Below are positions 34,347 to 45,065 of a DNA stretch of 64,000 nt, one piece after another. Under the pieces are notes generated by a model. The model searched no databases. It worked only from the letters and a program-made list of their open reading frames with translations, and had not been told where the DNA came from. How positions within the stretch are numbered: position 1 is the first letter of the stretch; every line of letters starts with the position of its first letter. The position numbers were made by a program, and so were the translations under genes. The stretch covers positions 247,458 to 311,457 of the forward strand of contig NZ_JAUASV010000001.1 of assembly GCF_030345695.1 (NCBI RefSeq), given 5' to 3'. Source of the stretch: Galbitalea sp. SE-J8. Its GTDB lineage: Bacteria; Actinomycetota; Actinomycetes; Actinomycetales; Microbacteriaceae.

Positions 34347-34859
34347 TCAGGAGTGCGGCGCGACGCTCGGGTGGTCCTGCTCGCCCTCGCCGTCGTCCGG
34401 CGGCAGCGTGCACATGCGCTCGGCGACGAGCCCGCCGACGAGCAGCACGAGCGCGCCCACGGCCGTGACGATCGCGAGCGTGACCGACTCTACCGCCGCG
34501 ACCACGGACCGGGTCAGCAGGAAGAACAGGATGCCGACGGCCGCCCCGCCGAGGATCGCGCCGGTGAGCGATGAGGCCTTCGCGAGCAGCACGACGCGGG
34601 TCGCGTAGAACGGGTCGACGCGCTTCGCGGGCACGGCGCCATCCGGCTTCTCGCGCTTCGAGCGGCCGCTCGTCGAACGCCACACCGGGATCGCGTAGAG
34701 CACGATGATGACGCCGATGAGGGCGAGCACGACGGCGAGGGTCCAGGGCGGCACGACGGCCGGGTGCCCGACCGCGACCTGCCAGACCTCGACGAACCAG
34801 CCGCCCGCGCCGCCGAGCAGCGCGACCAGCAGCAGCACGGTGGGCCGGGTGCGCGTCAT
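34347..34859 (-). CDS. DUF3180 membrane protein
   Basis: 170 residues with four hydrophobic segments in two pairs; RVDPFYATRVVLLAKASSLTG in the middle is the hallmark of DUF3180, always next to folK in actinobacteria. ATG overlaps the folK stop by 4 bp. Function unknown. Confidence 0.85.
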   Translation of the reverse strand: MTRTRPTVLLLVALLGGAGGWFVEVWQVAVGHPAVVPPWTLAVVLALIGVIIVLYAIPVWRSTSGRSKREKPDGAVPAKRVDPFYATRVVLLAKASSLTGAILGGAAVGILFFLLTRSVVAAVESVTLAIVTAVGALVLLVGGLVAERMCTLPPDDGEGEQDHPSVAPHS

Positions 34860-35395
34860 CGGGTCGCCCCCGCGGCATCCGTCAGCAGCGGGCCGGCCGA
34901 GGGCGGATGCTCCCCCGTCGCCGCGAGCAGCGCGTCCACGCGCCCGCGCCCCGGGATGGCGGCGTCCGCGTCGACCTGCAGCCACGGCGCGAGCACGAAC
35001 GCGCGCTCGGCCGCGCGCGGGTGCGGCACCGTGAGCCCGGGCTCGTCGACGACGAGGCCGTCGATAGCGACGATGTCGATGTCGAGCGTGCGGTCGCCCC
35101 AGCGCTCGGCGCGCACGCGGCCGTGCTCGGCCTCGATGCGGTTGACCGTCTCGAGCAGCTCGCGGGGCGAGAGGTGCGTGCGGATCGTGACGACGGCGTT
35201 GAGGTAGGCCGGGGCGGTCACGTCGACGCCGTCGGGCTTGAGCGCCGGGGTCTCGACGGCATCCGACACCGCGGTGACCACGATGCCGCGCGTCGCCCGC
35301 AGGTCGGCGACGGCCGCCGCGAGCGTGGCGGCGCGGTCGCCGAGGTTCGCGCCGAGCGCGAGCACGGCGGGCAGGTCGATCGGGCGCGGCCTCAC
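34856..35395 (-). CDS. folK: Hydroxymethyldihydropterin pyrophosphokinase
   Basis: Transfers pyrophosphate from ATP to 6-hydroxymethyl-7,8-dihydropterin, 179 residues. AVLALGANLGDRAATL is the N-terminal motif and RWGDRTLDIDIVAIDG the catalytic loop (usual RWGPRTLDLDI); IPHPR appears as VPHPRAAERAFVLAPW. GTG start overlaps the folB stop by 4 bp. Confidence 0.93.
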   Translation of the reverse strand: MRPRPIDLPAVLALGANLGDRAATLAAAVADLRATRGIVVTAVSDAVETPALKPDGVDVTAPAYLNAVVTIRTHLSPRELLETVNRIEAEHGRVRAERWGDRTLDIDIVAIDGLVVDEPGLTVPHPRAAERAFVLAPWLQVDADAAIPGRGRVDALLAATGEHPPSAGPLLTDAAGATR

Positions 35396-35757
35396 GCGCG
35401 GCCCCGCTCGATCGTGACCGCGACGTCCGCGAACGGCACGGTGATCGGGGCGTCGGGCTTGTGCACCGTGACGCGCACGCGCTCGACGACCCCGTGGGCG
35501 AGCACGACGTCCGCGACCCGCTGGGCGACGGTCTCGATGAGGTCGACGGGCTCGTTCTCGACGGCGGCCACGATCTGCTCCGCGAGCACGCCGTAGTGCA
35601 CCGTGCGCGCGAGGTCGTCCCCGGCCGCCGCGCCGCTCAGGTCGAGGTAGACCGTGACGTCGAGCACGAAGACCTGGCCGTCGCGGCGCTCGTGGGCGAG
35701 GACGCCGTGGTGCGCGAAGGCGCGCAGTCCGGTGAGGCTGATGCGGTCCCCGGTCAC
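35392..35757 (-). CDS. folB: Dihydroneopterin aldolase
   Basis: Cleaves dihydroneopterin to hydroxymethyldihydropterin and glycolaldehyde, 121 residues. GLRAFAHHGVLAHERRDGQ and VDLIETVAQRVAD are the family motifs, with the catalytic Glu and Lys (VHKPDAPI). GTG start in 4-bp overlap with folP. Confidence 0.93.
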   Translation of the reverse strand: MTGDRISLTGLRAFAHHGVLAHERRDGQVFVLDVTVYLDLSGAAAGDDLARTVHYGVLAEQIVAAVENEPVDLIETVAQRVADVVLAHGVVERVRVTVHKPDAPITVPFADVAVTIERGRA

Positions 35758-36605
35758 GACGACGCCCCCCGCTCCCACCGCTCCCAGACGTCGAGCGCCG
35801 CGCGCGTGGCGGCCACCGAGTGCACGCGCACGCCCCACGCGCCGGCCTGCGCGGCGAGCACGCTGACGACGGATGTCGCGGCATCCCGCTCCTCGGCCGG
35901 CGCGCCCTCGGGTGCGAACTCGGCGAGGAAGCGCTTGCGGCTCGCGCCGACGAGCACGGGGTAGCCGAGCGTCGCGAGCTCGGGCAGGTGGCCGAGCAGC
36001 GCCCAGTTCTGCGTCGCGGTCTTCGAGAAGCCGAGTCCCGGATCGAGCACGATGCGCCGCGGGTTCACGCCCCACACGATGAGCTCGGCGATGCGCGCCT
36101 TGAGCTCCGCGCGCACGTCGGTCACGACATCCGTGTAGGCGGCGTCGTCGGTGCCGTCGAGGCGGCCGCGCCAGTGCGACGCGATGTAGGTCACGCCGGC
36201 GCGGGCGATCTCGCGGCACATCTCGGGGTCGGCGAGCCCGCCCGACACGTCGTTGACGATCTCGGCGCCGGCCTCGATCGCCGCGGCCGCGGTGCGCGCG
36301 TGCAGTGTGTCGACGCTCAGCCCGGCCCCGCGGCCGGCGAGGGCACGGATGACGGGCACGACTCGCGCGATCTCCGTCTCGACGTCGACGGGCGCGGCCC
36401 CCGGTCGCGTCGACTCGCCGCCGATGTCGAGGATGTCCGCGCCCTCGTCGATGAGGCGCAGGCCGTGCGCGATCGCGGCATCCGTGCGGTCGAAGCGGCC
36501 GCCGTCGCTGAACGAGTCGGGCGTCACGTTGAGCACGCCCACGATGCGCGGCCGCGGACGGGGCGTCGTCTGCCGGGCGAGGGCGACGACGGCGGTGGAG
36601 GTCAC
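35754..36605 (-). CDS. folP: Dihydropteroate synthase
   Basis: Condenses p-aminobenzoate with the pterin pyrophosphate, 283 residues; sulfonamide target. GVLNVTPDSFSDGG, DIGGESTRPGA and GASRKRFL are the pterin and pABA loops. GTG start overlaps the folE stop by 4 bp. Confidence 0.95.
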   Translation of the reverse strand: MTSTAVVALARQTTPRPRPRIVGVLNVTPDSFSDGGRFDRTDAAIAHGLRLIDEGADILDIGGESTRPGAAPVDVETEIARVVPVIRALAGRGAGLSVDTLHARTAAAAIEAGAEIVNDVSGGLADPEMCREIARAGVTYIASHWRGRLDGTDDAAYTDVVTDVRAELKARIAELIVWGVNPRRIVLDPGLGFSKTATQNWALLGHLPELATLGYPVLVGASRKRFLAEFAPEGAPAEERDAATSVVSVLAAQAGAWGVRVHSVAATRAALDVWERWERGASS

Positions 36606-37186
36606 GCCGGCGCTCCCGCCGGCGAGCCGACGAGCGCGAGCACGCACGCGCGCTGGGCCGGGTCGGCGAGGGTGCCGCGGCTCGCGACGGTCACGGTCGA
36701 GCTGCGGACCTGGCGCACGCCGCGGGCCGAGACGCAGCCGTGCACGGCCTCGAGCACGACGAGCACGCCCGCGGCGCCGAGGCCGGTCTCGAGGGCCTGC
36801 GCGACCTCCTCGCCGAGGCGCTCCTGCAGCTGGGGGCGCGAGGCGAGCGTCTCGAGCACGCGCGCGATCGCACCCAGGCCGACCGCGCCATCCCGCGGAA
36901 CGTAGGCGATGTGCGCGGTGCCGAGGAACGGCAGCAGGTGGTGCTCGCACATCGACCGGAAGTCGAGCCCGCGCACGAGCACGAGCTCACCGCGTTCGTC
37001 CGGACGCAGCTCGACCCGGTCGCGCAGCGGCTCGACGGGGTCGACGTCGAGGCCGGAGAAGAAGTCCGCGTAGGCCTCGGCCACGCGACGGGGGGTCGAC
37101 GAGAGTCCCGGACGCGCGACATCCTCTCCGATCGCGGAGAGGATGTCGGCGACGGCCGCTTCGATGCGTGCGGTGTCGATGGGCAT
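36602..37186 (-). CDS. folE: GTP cyclohydrolase I
   Basis: First enzyme of the pterin branch, converting GTP to dihydroneopterin triphosphate, 194 residues. Zinc ligands sit in SMCEHHLLPF and in AVHGCVSARG; QERLGEEVAQAL precedes the latter. Starts 5 bp after the ftsH stop, heading the coupled folE-P-B-K block. Confidence 0.95.
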   Translation of the reverse strand: MPIDTARIEAAVADILSAIGEDVARPGLSSTPRRVAEAYADFFSGLDVDPVEPLRDRVELRPDERGELVLVRGLDFRSMCEHHLLPFLGTAHIAYVPRDGAVGLGAIARVLETLASRPQLQERLGEEVAQALETGLGAAGVLVVLEAVHGCVSARGVRQVRSSTVTVASRGTLADPAQRACVLALVGSPAGAPA

Positions 37187-37191
37187 CGGAC

Positions 37192-39201
<2,010 letters not shown>

Positions 39202-39400
39202 GCTGCTGCGGGCCCAGCGGCCCGACACCTTCCTGCCGAGAGATTGCAAGAAGGGTAGCGCGGGCAATCCGGACGCCCCCTGCGTGTTCGCCAAGGGCTA
39301 GATATGCCCGGCGATCGCGAGCATGTGCGCGTTCTCGCCCGCGGCAGGTGCGGGGGCTCGATGACGAGGTCGGCGGGAGGCATCCGTCTGGCTGTTGCCG

Positions 39401-39952
39401 TCAGCTGTAGACGTGCGGCGCGAGCACCGCGATGCCGCGCAGGTTGCGGTACTTCTCCGCGTAGTCGAGGCCGAAGCCGACCACGAAGGCGTTCGGGATG
39501 TCGACGCCCGGGTACTTCACGTCGACCTGCACCTTCGCGGCCTCGGGCTTGCGCAGCAGCGCGCAGATCTCGACGGATGCGGCGCCGCGGCCGCGCAGGT
39601 TCTGCAGCAGCCAGCTCAGCGTGAGCCCGGAGTCGATGATGTCCTCGACGATGAGCACGTCGCGGCCGTGCAGATCGGTGTCGAGGTCCTTGAGGATGCG
39701 GACGACACCCGACGACTGCGTGCTGCTGCCGTACGACGACACCGCCATCCAGTCCATCTCGATCGGGATGGTGATGGCCCGCGCGAGGTCGGCCATCACC
39801 ATGACCGCACCGCGCAGCACGCCGACGAGCAGCGGCGTCTTGCCCGCGTAGTCGGCGTCGATGCGGGCCGCGAGCCCGGCGATCGTGTCGTGGATCTGCT
39901 CCTCGGTGAGGAGGATCTCGGTGAGGTCGGACTCGACGTCGCTGAACTGCAT
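39401..39952 (-). CDS. hpt: Hypoxanthine phosphoribosyltransferase
   Basis: Purine salvage enzyme, 183 residues. The PRPP motif is [13 protein letters not shown] and [14 protein letters not shown] lies in the flexible loop region ([12 protein letters not shown]). ATG starts 2 bp after the tilS stop, so the two are coupled, as in most actinobacteria. Confidence 0.95.
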   Translation of the reverse strand: MQFSDVESDLTEILLTEEQIHDTIAGLAARIDADYAGKTPLLVGVLRGAVMVMADLARAITIPIEMDWMAVSSYGSSTQSSGVVRILKDLDTDLHGRDVLIVEDIIDSGLTLSWLLQNLRGRGAASVEICALLRKPEAAKVQVDVKYPGVDIPNAFVVGFGLDYAEKYRNLRGIAVLAPHVYS

Positions 39953-39954
39953 GG

Positions 39955-41130
39955 TCAGTGCTCCGCGGGCGGCTTCTGGCCGGTGAGGTCACCGGCGCGG
40001 GTGGAGATGAGGTGGATGCGACCGCCCCGCCGCTGCGCCGTGAGGCCGGGCAGATCGAGGGGTCCCTGGCCGTGCCAGTCTGTCACGAGCCGAGCCACCT
40101 CCAGCGTCTGCCGGCGGCTCAGGCCGACGTGGAACTCGTGCTCGACGACGGCACGGATGATGCGCTGGCGGAGCGCCGCGGGGTTCGCCGCGAGCAGTGC
40201 GACGCCGATGCTCAGCCCGGCCTCCTCGAGCTCGACGATCTCCTCGAGGTTCTCCTCCGCGAGGTGGTCGAGCGCCTCGGCGTCCTCGGCGAGCTGCTCG
40301 GCCGTGCGCGCGAGCGCCTCGGCGACGCCCGGGCCGAGCGAGCGCTCGAGCTCGGGCAGCAGCTCGGTGCGCACCCGCACCCGCGCGAAGCGCGGGTCGC
40401 CGTTGTGCGGGTCGCGCCACGGCACGAGCGCGCTGTCGGCGCAGAACGCCTCGGTCGTGGACCGACGGATGCCGAGCAGCGGACGCCGGTACCGGCCGGC
40501 CGGCCGGGCGCGCGCGGTCGCGGGCTCGTCGAGCTCGCCTCGTCCGACGGCCGGCATGCCGAGGAGGCTGCCCGCGCCGCTGCCCCGGGCGAGGCCGAGC
40601 AGCACGGTCTCGGCCTGGTCGTCGAGGGTGTGGCCGAGCAGCACGGCGATCGCGCCGGTCTCGTCGGCCGCGGCGTCGAGGGCCGCGTACCGGGCCGCGC
40701 GCGCGGCCGACTCGGGGCCGCCCGAGTCGCCGACGTCGACGCGGCGCACGAGCACGGGGGCGAGGCCCAGCCCGCGCGCCTGGTCCGCGGCGCGCGCCGC
40801 GACATCCGCGCTGCCCTCCTGCAGGCCGTGGTCCACGATCACGGCGCCGGCGGCGAGGCCCGCGCGCGGCGCCTCGAACGCGGTGGCCGCGGCGAGCGCC
40901 AGCGAGTCCGGGCCGCCGCTGAGCGCCACGAGCACGAGCGATCGCGTGCCCGAAAACGAAGGAGAACGGATGCCGCCCGCGTCGATATCGCCCCCGTCCG
41001 GGCCGATCGCGGGCAGTTCTCCTTCGTTTTCGGGGCCGGGAGCGGCGGGTGCACCCAGCGGCGCGAGGGACGCACGCACCGCTCGGCGGATGTCGGCGAT
41101 CGCGGGCGTCAGCCGGGGCCGTGGGGGCAT
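39955..41130 (-). CDS. tilS: tRNA(Ile)-lysidine synthase with repeat-encoded insertion
   Basis: Converts C34 to lysidine in the CAU-anticodon tRNA-Ile, essential for AUA decoding; 391 residues. The PP-loop [10 protein letters not shown] begins at about residue 71 and [10 protein letters not shown] follows. Between the N-terminal helix and the PP-loop strand lie about 30 extra residues ([15 protein letters not shown]... to SPSFSG) encoded by a family A repeat; the frame stays open. ATG 41130 is preceded by TAACGT at 6 nt, so the message is probably leaderless. Divergent from ppa. Confidence 0.92.
   Translation of the reverse strand: MPPRPRLTPAIADIRRAVRASLAPLGAPAAPGPENEGELPAIGPDGGDIDAGGIRSPSFSGTRSLVLVALSGGPDSLALAAATAFEAPRAGLAAGAVIVDHGLQEGSADVAARAADQARGLGLAPVLVRRVDVGDSGGPESAARAARYAALDAAADETGAIAVLLGHTLDDQAETVLLGLARGSGAGSLLGMPAVGRGELDEPATARARPAGRYRRPLLGIRRSTTEAFCADSALVPWRDPHNGDPRFARVRVRTELLPELERSLGPGVAEALARTAEQLAEDAEALDHLAEENLEEIVELEEAGLSIGVALLAANPAALRQRIIRAVVEHEFHVGLSRRQTLEVARLVTDWHGQGPLDLPGLTAQRRGGRIHLISTRAGDLTGQKPPAEH
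40949..41034. repeat. Family A palindromic-ended repeat, copy 4, inside tilS
   Basis: CCCGAAAACGAAGGAGAAC (40949-40967) and its exact reverse complement (41016-41034), the longest arms of the four copies (19 bp). Lies wholly within the tilS coding sequence, before the PP-loop. Confidence 0.9.
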
Positions 41131-41132
41131 CC

Positions 41133-41144
41133 ACTAACGTTAGT
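41133..41144. promoter_or_regulatory. Palindromic divergent promoter of tilS and ppa
   Basis: ACTAACGTTAGT is a perfect 12-bp palindrome that contains TAACGT on both strands. On the minus strand it ends 6 nt before the tilS ATG; on the plus strand it would start ppa about 31 nt before its TTG. One symmetric -10 thus serves both directions. Confidence 0.55.
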
Positions 41145-41177
41145 GCCGCCCATCCGAGCCGATTTCTAGGAGCAGTC

Positions 41178-41669
41178 TTGGCCGCCTACGACGCCGTCAT
41201 CGAGATCCCCAAGGGGAGCCGCAACAAGTACGAGGTCGACCACGAGACCGGACGCGTCTATCTCGACCGCGTGCTGTTCACCGGCTTCGTCTACCCCACC
41301 GACTACGGCTTCTTCGAGAACACGCTCGGCCTCGACGGCGACCCCGTCGACGTGCTCGTGCTGCTCGACTACCCGCTCTTCCCGGGCGTCGGCGTCTCGG
41401 TGCGTCCCGTGGCCGTGTTCAACATGACGGATGACGGCGGCAGCGACGCCAAGGTCATCGCGGTGCCCGCGAAGGACCCGCGCTGGGCGTGGATCCAGGA
41501 CCTCGCGGACATCCCCGAGTACACGAAGAAGGAGATCGAGCACTTCTTCGAGCACTACAAGGACCTCGAGCCCGGCAAGTGGGTCAAGACGGAGGGCTGG
41601 GAGGGCGCCGCGGCGGCCGAGCAGATCGTCGTCGAGGGCATCGAGCGCCTCACGACCCAGGCCCACTGA
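41178..41669 (+). CDS. ppa: Inorganic pyrophosphatase
   Basis: Family I soluble pyrophosphatase, 163 residues. [12 protein letters not shown] at the N-terminus and [19 protein letters not shown] with the metal-binding aspartates are diagnostic. TTG 41178 is the start, with TAGGAG about 7 nt upstream; no ATG lies nearby in frame. After the stop a short GCGCGC hairpin (41681-41699) followed by CATATTT may terminate it. Confidence 0.94.
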   Translation: MAAYDAVIEIPKGSRNKYEVDHETGRVYLDRVLFTGFVYPTDYGFFENTLGLDGDPVDVLVLLDYPLFPGVGVSVRPVAVFNMTDDGGSDAKVIAVPAKDPRWAWIQDLADIPEYTKKEIEHFFEHYKDLEPGKWVKTEGWEGAAAAEQIVVEGIERLTTQAH

Positions 41670-41762
41670 GCCCCGCGCCCGCGCGCTGAGCCCGCGCGCC
41701 CATATTTCCCCCGCGGCCCCGCCGCGCCCAGCGAGGTGGGGCCGGCGGCCGGGGCGGATGCG

Positions 41763-43037
41763 TCAGCCCGAGCCGAGGGTGATGCCGCGGGCCGACAGGA
41801 ACGGCTGCGGGTTCGTCACGAGTCCGTTCAGCCGCACGCCGAAGTGCTCGTGGCATCCGGTCGCGATGCCCGTCTTGCCCGCGTGCGAGATGAGCTGCCC
41901 CGCCGTCACGGCGTCGCCGACGTGCACGAGCATGCCGCCGTTCATGATGTGCCCGTACTCGATCTGCACGCCGTCGCCGACGTCGATGCGGATGAAGTTG
42001 CCGTACACGCCGTTCCAGCCGGCATACGAGACGGTGCCCGCGTGCGCGGCGAACTCCGGTCCGCCGCAGGCGACCCCGACATCCGTGCCGAGGTGGAAGC
42101 CGACGAACGGATACACGCGCTGGCCGAACCGGCTCGTGATCGGCCCGAACGCGGGGTTCGTCCAGCCGTCGATGATCTGGCCGTGGTCGGCGGCGCTGCC
42201 CGTGAACTGCTGCTGCCGTGCGAGCTCCGCCTGCCGCGCACGTTCCTCGACGCCCTTCTGGTAGTCGGCCTGCGTCGCCGTGAGGTCGTTCTGCGCGATC
42301 TCGAGCAGCGTCTCGAGCTCGGCCTGGTGCGCCTGCTCCTCGTCGAACGCGGACTGCGCCCTCTGCGCGGCGTCGTTCGCGACCGCGAGCTTGGCATCGG
42401 CATCCGCCTTGTACTGCTTCAGGATGCCGGCCGCCACCTTCGCCTGATCGGCGAGCGAGGTCGCGGTGTTCTGGTCCTGCTCGGCCCGCGCATAGACGCC
42501 CTGCCACTGCTCGGACAGCTTCTCGCTCATGCCGTAGTCGTAGAGGGTCTGGTCGGCGTCGCTCGCGCCGATGATGAGCGACATCGTGAGGTCGCTCGGC
42601 CCGGTGCGGTAGAGGTGCGCGGCGAGCTCGGCGGCCTGTTTCTTCGAGGTCGCCGCCTGCGTCGCGGCGTCGGTCGCCTGCGCATCGATCTTCTGGGCCT
42701 TGATGGCCTGCTCCTGGTAGGCCTGGTCGGCCTCCTGGGCGGCCTCGCCGGCCTTCTGGGCGACCGCCTGCGTCGAGGCGACGTTCGCCTCGAGCGCCTT
42801 CAGCGACTCCTTGATCTGGTCGATGACCTTCTGACGCTTGGCGACATCCGCCTTGGCGTCCTGCACGTCCTGCCAGGTCGGGTAGTCCGTCGCGCTCGCC
42901 GTCGTCGAGGTCGCCGCGATCCCGCCCGCGGCGAGCAGCGCGATGACGAGCACGGATGCCGCCCCGCGCGCGGCCCGGCGCGGCACGCGGTCCCGCAGCG
43001 CCATCGCGCCGCGTCGCATCCGTCGCCCGTGGATCAT
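41763..43037 (-). CDS. Secreted M23-family peptidase with coiled coil
   Basis: Peptidoglycan endopeptidase candidate of 424 residues. A signal peptide (about 1-50, cut near ATSTTASA), then a long coiled coil rich in Gln/Ala/Lys (about 55-275) and a C-terminal M23 domain: GFHLGTDVG gives the His/Asp zinc ligands and GCHEHFGVR the HxH. Such coiled-coil M23 proteins resemble EnvC/NlpD-type activators or active endopeptidases; here the zinc ligands are complete. ATG 43037 has GGGAGAG about 8 nt upstream. Confidence 0.88.
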   Translation of the reverse strand: MIHGRRMRRGAMALRDRVPRRAARGAASVLVIALLAAGGIAATSTTASATDYPTWQDVQDAKADVAKRQKVIDQIKESLKALEANVASTQAVAQKAGEAAQEADQAYQEQAIKAQKIDAQATDAATQAATSKKQAAELAAHLYRTGPSDLTMSLIIGASDADQTLYDYGMSEKLSEQWQGVYARAEQDQNTATSLADQAKVAAGILKQYKADADAKLAVANDAAQRAQSAFDEEQAHQAELETLLEIAQNDLTATQADYQKGVEERARQAELARQQQFTGSAADHGQIIDGWTNPAFGPITSRFGQRVYPFVGFHLGTDVGVACGGPEFAAHAGTVSYAGWNGVYGNFIRIDVGDGVQIEYGHIMNGGMLVHVGDAVTAGQLISHAGKTGIATGCHEHFGVRLNGLVTNPQPFLSARGITLGSG

Positions 43038-43207
43038 GCCCGTCTCTCCCCCCGGTCGCCGGCGCGACCGCACACTCCCTGCGACCGTAACCCCGGGTGG
43101 CTGGGAGGTCCGGCTCATCCGCCGACTGTCGCGATTCCGGCGCATTTGGCGTTCCGGCGTCGCGTCCGTATGCTTGACCCTCGGCAGTCACGAGGGGCGA
43201 CTCTCGC

Positions 43208-43280
43208 GGCCCCATCGTTTAGTGGCCTAGGACACCGCCCTTTCACGGCGGCAGCACGGGTTCGAATCCCGTTGGGGTCA
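43208..43280 (+). tRNA. tRNA-Glu (anticodon TTC)
   Basis: Acceptor GGCCCCA pairs with TGGGGTC (one G-T), anticodon arm CCGCC-CTTTCAC-GGCGG, T-loop TTCGAAT. No encoded CCA. Confidence 0.95.
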
Positions 43281-43312
43281 CGCTTCGGTGAGCGACTGTC
43301 ACAACTCAATAT

Positions 43313-43386
43313 GGCCCTGTAGCGCAGTTGGTTAGCGCGCCGCCCTGTCACGGCGGAGGTCGCCGGTTCAAGTCCGGTCAGGGTCG
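43313..43386 (+). tRNA. tRNA-Asp (anticodon GTC)
   Basis: Acceptor GGCCCTG with CAGGGTC, anticodon arm CCGCC-CTGTCAC-GGCGG, T-loop TTCAAGT. No encoded CCA. Confidence 0.95.
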
Positions 43387-43395
43387 CGGATGGCA

Positions 43396-43418
43396 GGCCT
43401 CTCCTCGGAGGGGCCTTT
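43396..43418 (+). terminator. Rho-independent terminator after tRNA-Asp
   Basis: GGCCTCTCC pairs with GGAGGGGCC around a very short loop, followed by TTTCATTT. Ends the Glu-Asp tRNA transcript before tRNA-Phe. Confidence 0.65.
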
Positions 43419-43443
43419 CATTTAGAGGTCGTCCGCGACCTCT

Positions 43444-43516
43444 GGCTCTGTAGCTCAGTTGGTAGAGCGTTCGACTGAAAATCGAAAGGTCACCGGATCG
43501 ACGCCGGTCGGAGCCA
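43444..43516 (+). tRNA. tRNA-Phe (anticodon GAA), unusual T-loop
   Basis: Acceptor GGCTCTG with CGGAGCC, D arm GCTC/GAGC, anticodon arm TTCGA-CTGAAAA-TCGAA, T-stem ACCGG/CCGGT. The T-loop reads ATCGACG, with A instead of the near-universal T at position 54 (base 43497). The gene marks the left border of the accessory island. Confidence 0.9.
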
Positions 43517-43744
43517 CTCGAAAAATCCCAGGTCACAGGCGGATTTCTCCCGACTCGCCCCCGTTCGAGACTGATAGTCCGATTGGGGCCAGGAAGGCCG
43601 ACAATGCCCGCGCTCGAGCGGGACCGCGCCGACCACGGGCTGGTCGAGGCAACCCAGCGGGCACAGGCCACGGTGTCCGGGCTCACCGACGACGGGCCAG
43701 TGCGCATGGTGAGCACCGAGCGCGCCCATCTCACGAAGCTGATC
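43517..43744. other. Junction stretch downstream of tRNA-Phe, no gene recognised
   Basis: About 230 bp between tRNA-Phe and the PIN pseudogene. Open frames exist on both strands but resemble no family I know; the minus-strand one is the frameshifted tail of the PIN gene running into the tRNA. No integrase or clear attachment repeat was found. Confidence 0.4.
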
Positions 43745-44035
43745 AGTAGTGCCTCCGTATCCCTCGACGAGTTCGACCAGGGCGCGGAGGGTCGGCGCGT
43801 GGTAGAGGTCGAGCTGATCCAGGAGGAAGTCGTCGGGGTGGACGACTTCGAGGTCGAACGGCTCGACGGCGAGCACCGGGTCCTCGCCGTTCTTCACGAG
43901 GTTCTTCGCCAGCTCGAACAGAACATCCTTCGACCACAACGGCCGGAACAGACCGCGGTCAGCGATTTCGAGGATGAAGTCGTTGAGCAGCGCCCCGTAG
44001 AGAACGTTGGTATCGAAGAAGGCGGGAAAGCTCAC
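43745..44035 (-). pseudogene. PIN-domain toxin, internally deleted and frameshifted
   Basis: N-terminus FFDTNVLYGALLNDFILE with the first catalytic Asp and the following LFELAKNLV are those of PIN ribonuclease toxins of VapC type. After LVKNGEDP the sequence jumps to EPFDLEVVHPDDFLLDQLDL, which in the family lies near the C-terminal end of the domain; the middle, with the last two catalytic acidic residues, is missing. After VEGYGG the frame continues as unrelated sequence into tRNA-Phe. The product is unlikely to cut RNA. The ATG overlaps the antitoxin stop by 4 bp. Confidence 0.7.
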
Positions 44036-44559
44036 TCAGCGTCCAGCTCCGCACGACGCTTCACATCGGCCGGGTTACCGACCCGGACCTTCGCCCCCAG
44101 ACTCGCGTGCTGCAACTCGCGCAGCGCAGCGCGACGCTCGGCGCGGAAGTTCGCCTGGTACGCGACCAAGTCCTCCAGACGGACACGACGGTGGCGGCCG
44201 GGCTTGTCGTAAGCGATGTCGCCCGCCTCCAGGAGACGGACTAGCGTCGGGCGGCTGATGCCGAGGAAGTCCGCGGCCTGCTGCGTCGTCATGGTCATGC
44301 CCTGCGGCACGATCGTGATGCCTTCTCCCGCGGCGAGCGCGTTCGTCACCTGATCGAGGATGCGGAAGATCTCATCCGGGATGGGACGGGCATTGCCTTG
44401 GGGGTCGACGAGCGCAGCCTTAGACGAGCTCTGCGCGAGGAAGACCTCAAGCTCGCGCAGCAACTCGGCGAAGTCGAGAATCTCCTCACGAGCGTTGGCC
44501 TCGGGAAGGTAGGTCTGTGCCTTGCGGGCACCGCGTGGCGTGTCGGTCGAGGTGCTCAT
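44032..44559 (-). CDS. Excisionase-type HTH antitoxin of the PIN toxin
   Basis: 175 residues; MTTQQAADFLGISRPTLVRL and YDKPGRHRRVRLEDLVAYQ form a MerR/excisionase-like DNA-binding domain (about 88-145). Upstream helical part (RELEVFLAQSSSKAAL) may dimerise, and the C-terminal helix probably wraps the toxin. It likely represses its own promoter. ATG 44559 has TATCAT 7 nt upstream. The gene is intact although the toxin is broken. Confidence 0.78.
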   Translation of the reverse strand: MSTSTDTPRGARKAQTYLPEANAREEILDFAELLRELEVFLAQSSSKAALVDPQGNARPIPDEIFRILDQVTNALAAGEGITIVPQGMTMTTQQAADFLGISRPTLVRLLEAGDIAYDKPGRHRRVRLEDLVAYQANFRAERRAALRELQHASLGAKVRVGNPADVKRRAELDAE

Positions 44560-44566
44560 GACCCTC

Positions 44567-44572
44567 ATGATA
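44567..44572 (-). promoter_or_regulatory. -10 box (TATCAT) of the antitoxin gene
   Basis: TATCAT on the minus strand ends 7 nt before ATG 44559, in a locally AT-rich stretch (TTTTTTCGTTTTGT upstream). Confidence 0.5.
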
Positions 44573-44639
44573 CTCGTACAAAACGAAAAAATCGAACACA
44601 GAGTCGGGGTGGCGGACCTGCCGACTGTCATCTCGCAGG

Positions 44640-45065
44640 ACATGGATGACAGTTCTGCATCAGGGAGAGCACGTCGTCACGCTTGGCCTTGCCGGTGAAC
44701 TCGGCGGTCCTGTAGGCGTGCTTCGACAGGAAGGTGTGCACCTCATCGAGCACCTGCGGCAGGTGCCCTGTGGTACTCGGCCTGGTCGAAGATGTCGATG
44801 CGCTTCTCGCCTCGGAAGCTAGCGACCTGCCCCCAGGTGCCGGAGAACAGCCGCTCCCGATTCTTCCCGGCGACGAGCACCCTGCCATAGGTGGGAACGA
44901 GCCGCCGCTGGTCTGCGACCACCAGACCGAGCGTCTTCAGCACCGCCTCGTCGACCGGACGGTCGAGCATCGGCTCCAGGGCGGGCAGGTCGAGGTCGTC
45001 GACGGTCTCGCCGATTGCGGGCTGCTCATCGAACTTCTGCCCCTCGGCACCCCGCTGCAGCGCAT
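44640..45065 (-). pseudogene. C-terminal fragment of an AlbA_2-type ATP-binding regulator
   Basis: Minus-strand sequence reads KFDEQPAIGETVDDLDLPAL, later VVADQRRLVPTYGRVLVAGK and FRGEKRIDIFDQAE, then after a frameshift near 44765 GHLPQVLDEVHTFLSKHAYR and a stop. This order matches the winged-helix/RecG_wed part of AlbA_2 (divergent AAA-4) transcriptional regulators, from memory of that family. The N-terminal AlbA and most of the C-terminus are missing. Confidence 0.5.

Noticed and set aside
39202..39294. N-terminal extension of FtsH from an upstream TTG
   Set aside because: The family starts at MDLKRIFRG; the extension is not conserved-looking and has no ribosome site.
41681..41699. GCGCGC hairpin after ppa as a firm terminator
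   Set aside because: Only 6 bp in GC-rich surroundings with a weak T-run; mentioned under ppa but not called.
43583..43744. Plus-strand open frame after tRNA-Phe as an integrase or excisionase
   Set aside because: No recombinase residues or HTH; continues as antisense of the PIN gene.
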